Assembly (NCBI GenBank): GCA_024710965.1
Contig: JANJTU010000163.1
Location: forward strand, 1 to 32,084
DNA length: 32,084 nt
Direction of reading: 5' to 3'
Source of the DNA: Thauera sp.
Lineage (GTDB): Bacteria > Pseudomonadota > Gammaproteobacteria > Burkholderiales > Rhodocyclaceae
Positions within the stretch are counted from its first letter, which is position 1. Each line of letters begins with the position of its first letter. A program made the position numbers and the translations under genes. The notes under the pieces are model-generated. The model was given only the letters and a program-made list of their open reading frames with translations. It ran no database searches and was not told where the DNA came from. Below, piece after piece: positions 31,788-32,084 of the stretch.

Positions 31788-31820
31788 AAAAACCGAGGCC
31801 GGTTCGCGAACCGGCCTCGG
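31788..31820 (-). terminator. Intrinsic terminator of purA
   Basis: A fully self-complementary 28-base sequence (31793-31820, CCGAGGCCGGTTCG and its complement) is followed on the minus strand by TTTTT, 14 bases after the purA stop codon. Confidence 0.92.
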
Positions 31821-31834
31821 CTGGGGATGAACGC

Positions 31835-32084
31835 TCAGGCACCGAAAGGATGGCGGCGCAGGATGGTCTCGTCGCGCTCGGGGCCGGTCGAGATCACGTC
31901 GATCGGGATCTCGCAGATCTCCTCGATCCGGTGCAGGTAGGCGCGCGCCTCCTGCGGCAGCGCGTCCCAGCTCTGCGCACCGAAGGTGGTGCCGCTCCAG
32001 CCCGCCATCGTCTCGTAGATCGGCTCGCAGCGCGTCACCTCCTCCGAGCCCATCGGCAGCAGGTCGATGCGCTTGCCGTCGAGC
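31835..32084 (-). CDS. purA: Adenylosuccinate synthetase, C-terminal part (cut by the window edge)
   Basis: Joins IMP and aspartate with GTP in AMP synthesis. Only the last 83 codons are visible. They read through [21 protein letters not shown] and end [28 protein letters not shown], which matches the PurA C-terminus (compare [23 protein letters not shown] in E. coli). The start and the GTP- and IMP-binding regions lie to the right of the window. An apparent ATG at 32053 is internal. Confidence 0.93.
   Translation of the reverse strand, partial: LDGKRIDLLPMGSEEVTRCEPIYETMAGWSGTTFGAQSWDALPQEARAYLHRIEEICEIPIDVISTGPERDETILRRHPFGA

Overview
The window is GC-rich chromosomal DNA of a betaproteobacterium. 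Gene content and protein sequences point to Rhodocyclales (Thauera/Azoarcus/Aromatoleum-like); that placement is inference, because no 16S rRNA gene is present. Nearly all genes lie on the minus strand. The plus strand carries cfa, a ZIP transporter, a nitroreductase, one unknown gene and two tRNA genes.

Layout. 1-1305: bc1 complex genes (cytochrome b cut by the left edge, Rieske protein). 1488-4552: recR, ybaB/ebfC and dnaX. 4748-6967: cfa and a ZIP metal transporter (plus strand). 6984-7150: 4.5S SRP RNA with promoter and terminator. 7284-11545: an acyl-CoA synthetase gene divergent from a nitroreductase and an uncharacterised 471-residue protein, with a perfect 16-bp palindrome between them. 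11685-21212: an assimilatory nitrate/nitrite operon, transcribed as cobA-nirB-nirD-narK-(PP2C/kinase)-nasA. 21237-21483: its control region. 21582-25755: a pqqA-pqqD-pqqE operon that continues into a 31-residue membrane peptide, a PuuD-like membrane protein, a SerC-like enzyme and a dihydroorotate-dehydrogenase-like enzyme. 26027-26602: nasT. 26669-27658: bluB behind a cobalamin riboswitch. 27772-31315: rlmB and rnr. 31315-31704: two identical tRNA-Leu(CAG) genes. 31788-32084: the 3' end of purA and its terminator.

Two regions stand out. The nitrate operon has a complete layered control region readable from sequence: an NtrC dyad, an IHF-like site, a sigma54 -24/-12 promoter, then a leader with two hexaloop hairpins (A at loop position 1, G at position 4) of the ANTAR-target type, the second overlapping a strong intrinsic terminator. 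The matching ANTAR antiterminator NasT is encoded about 5 kb away. Transcription would therefore need both nitrogen limitation (NtrC) and nitrate/nitrite (NasT).

The second is the pqq-type operon. It encodes a convincing PqqA precursor (Glu16/Tyr20), PqqD and PqqE, but pqqB and pqqC are absent from their usual place. Instead there are four co-oriented, overlapping or tightly spaced genes, including SerC-like and PyrD-like proteins that lack residues or segments binding the normal substrates. A perfect FNR box sits upstream of pqqA. This could be an oxygen-limited variant of PQQ synthesis or a pathway to a different peptide-derived product. The cluster layout is seen in the sequence; the function is inference.
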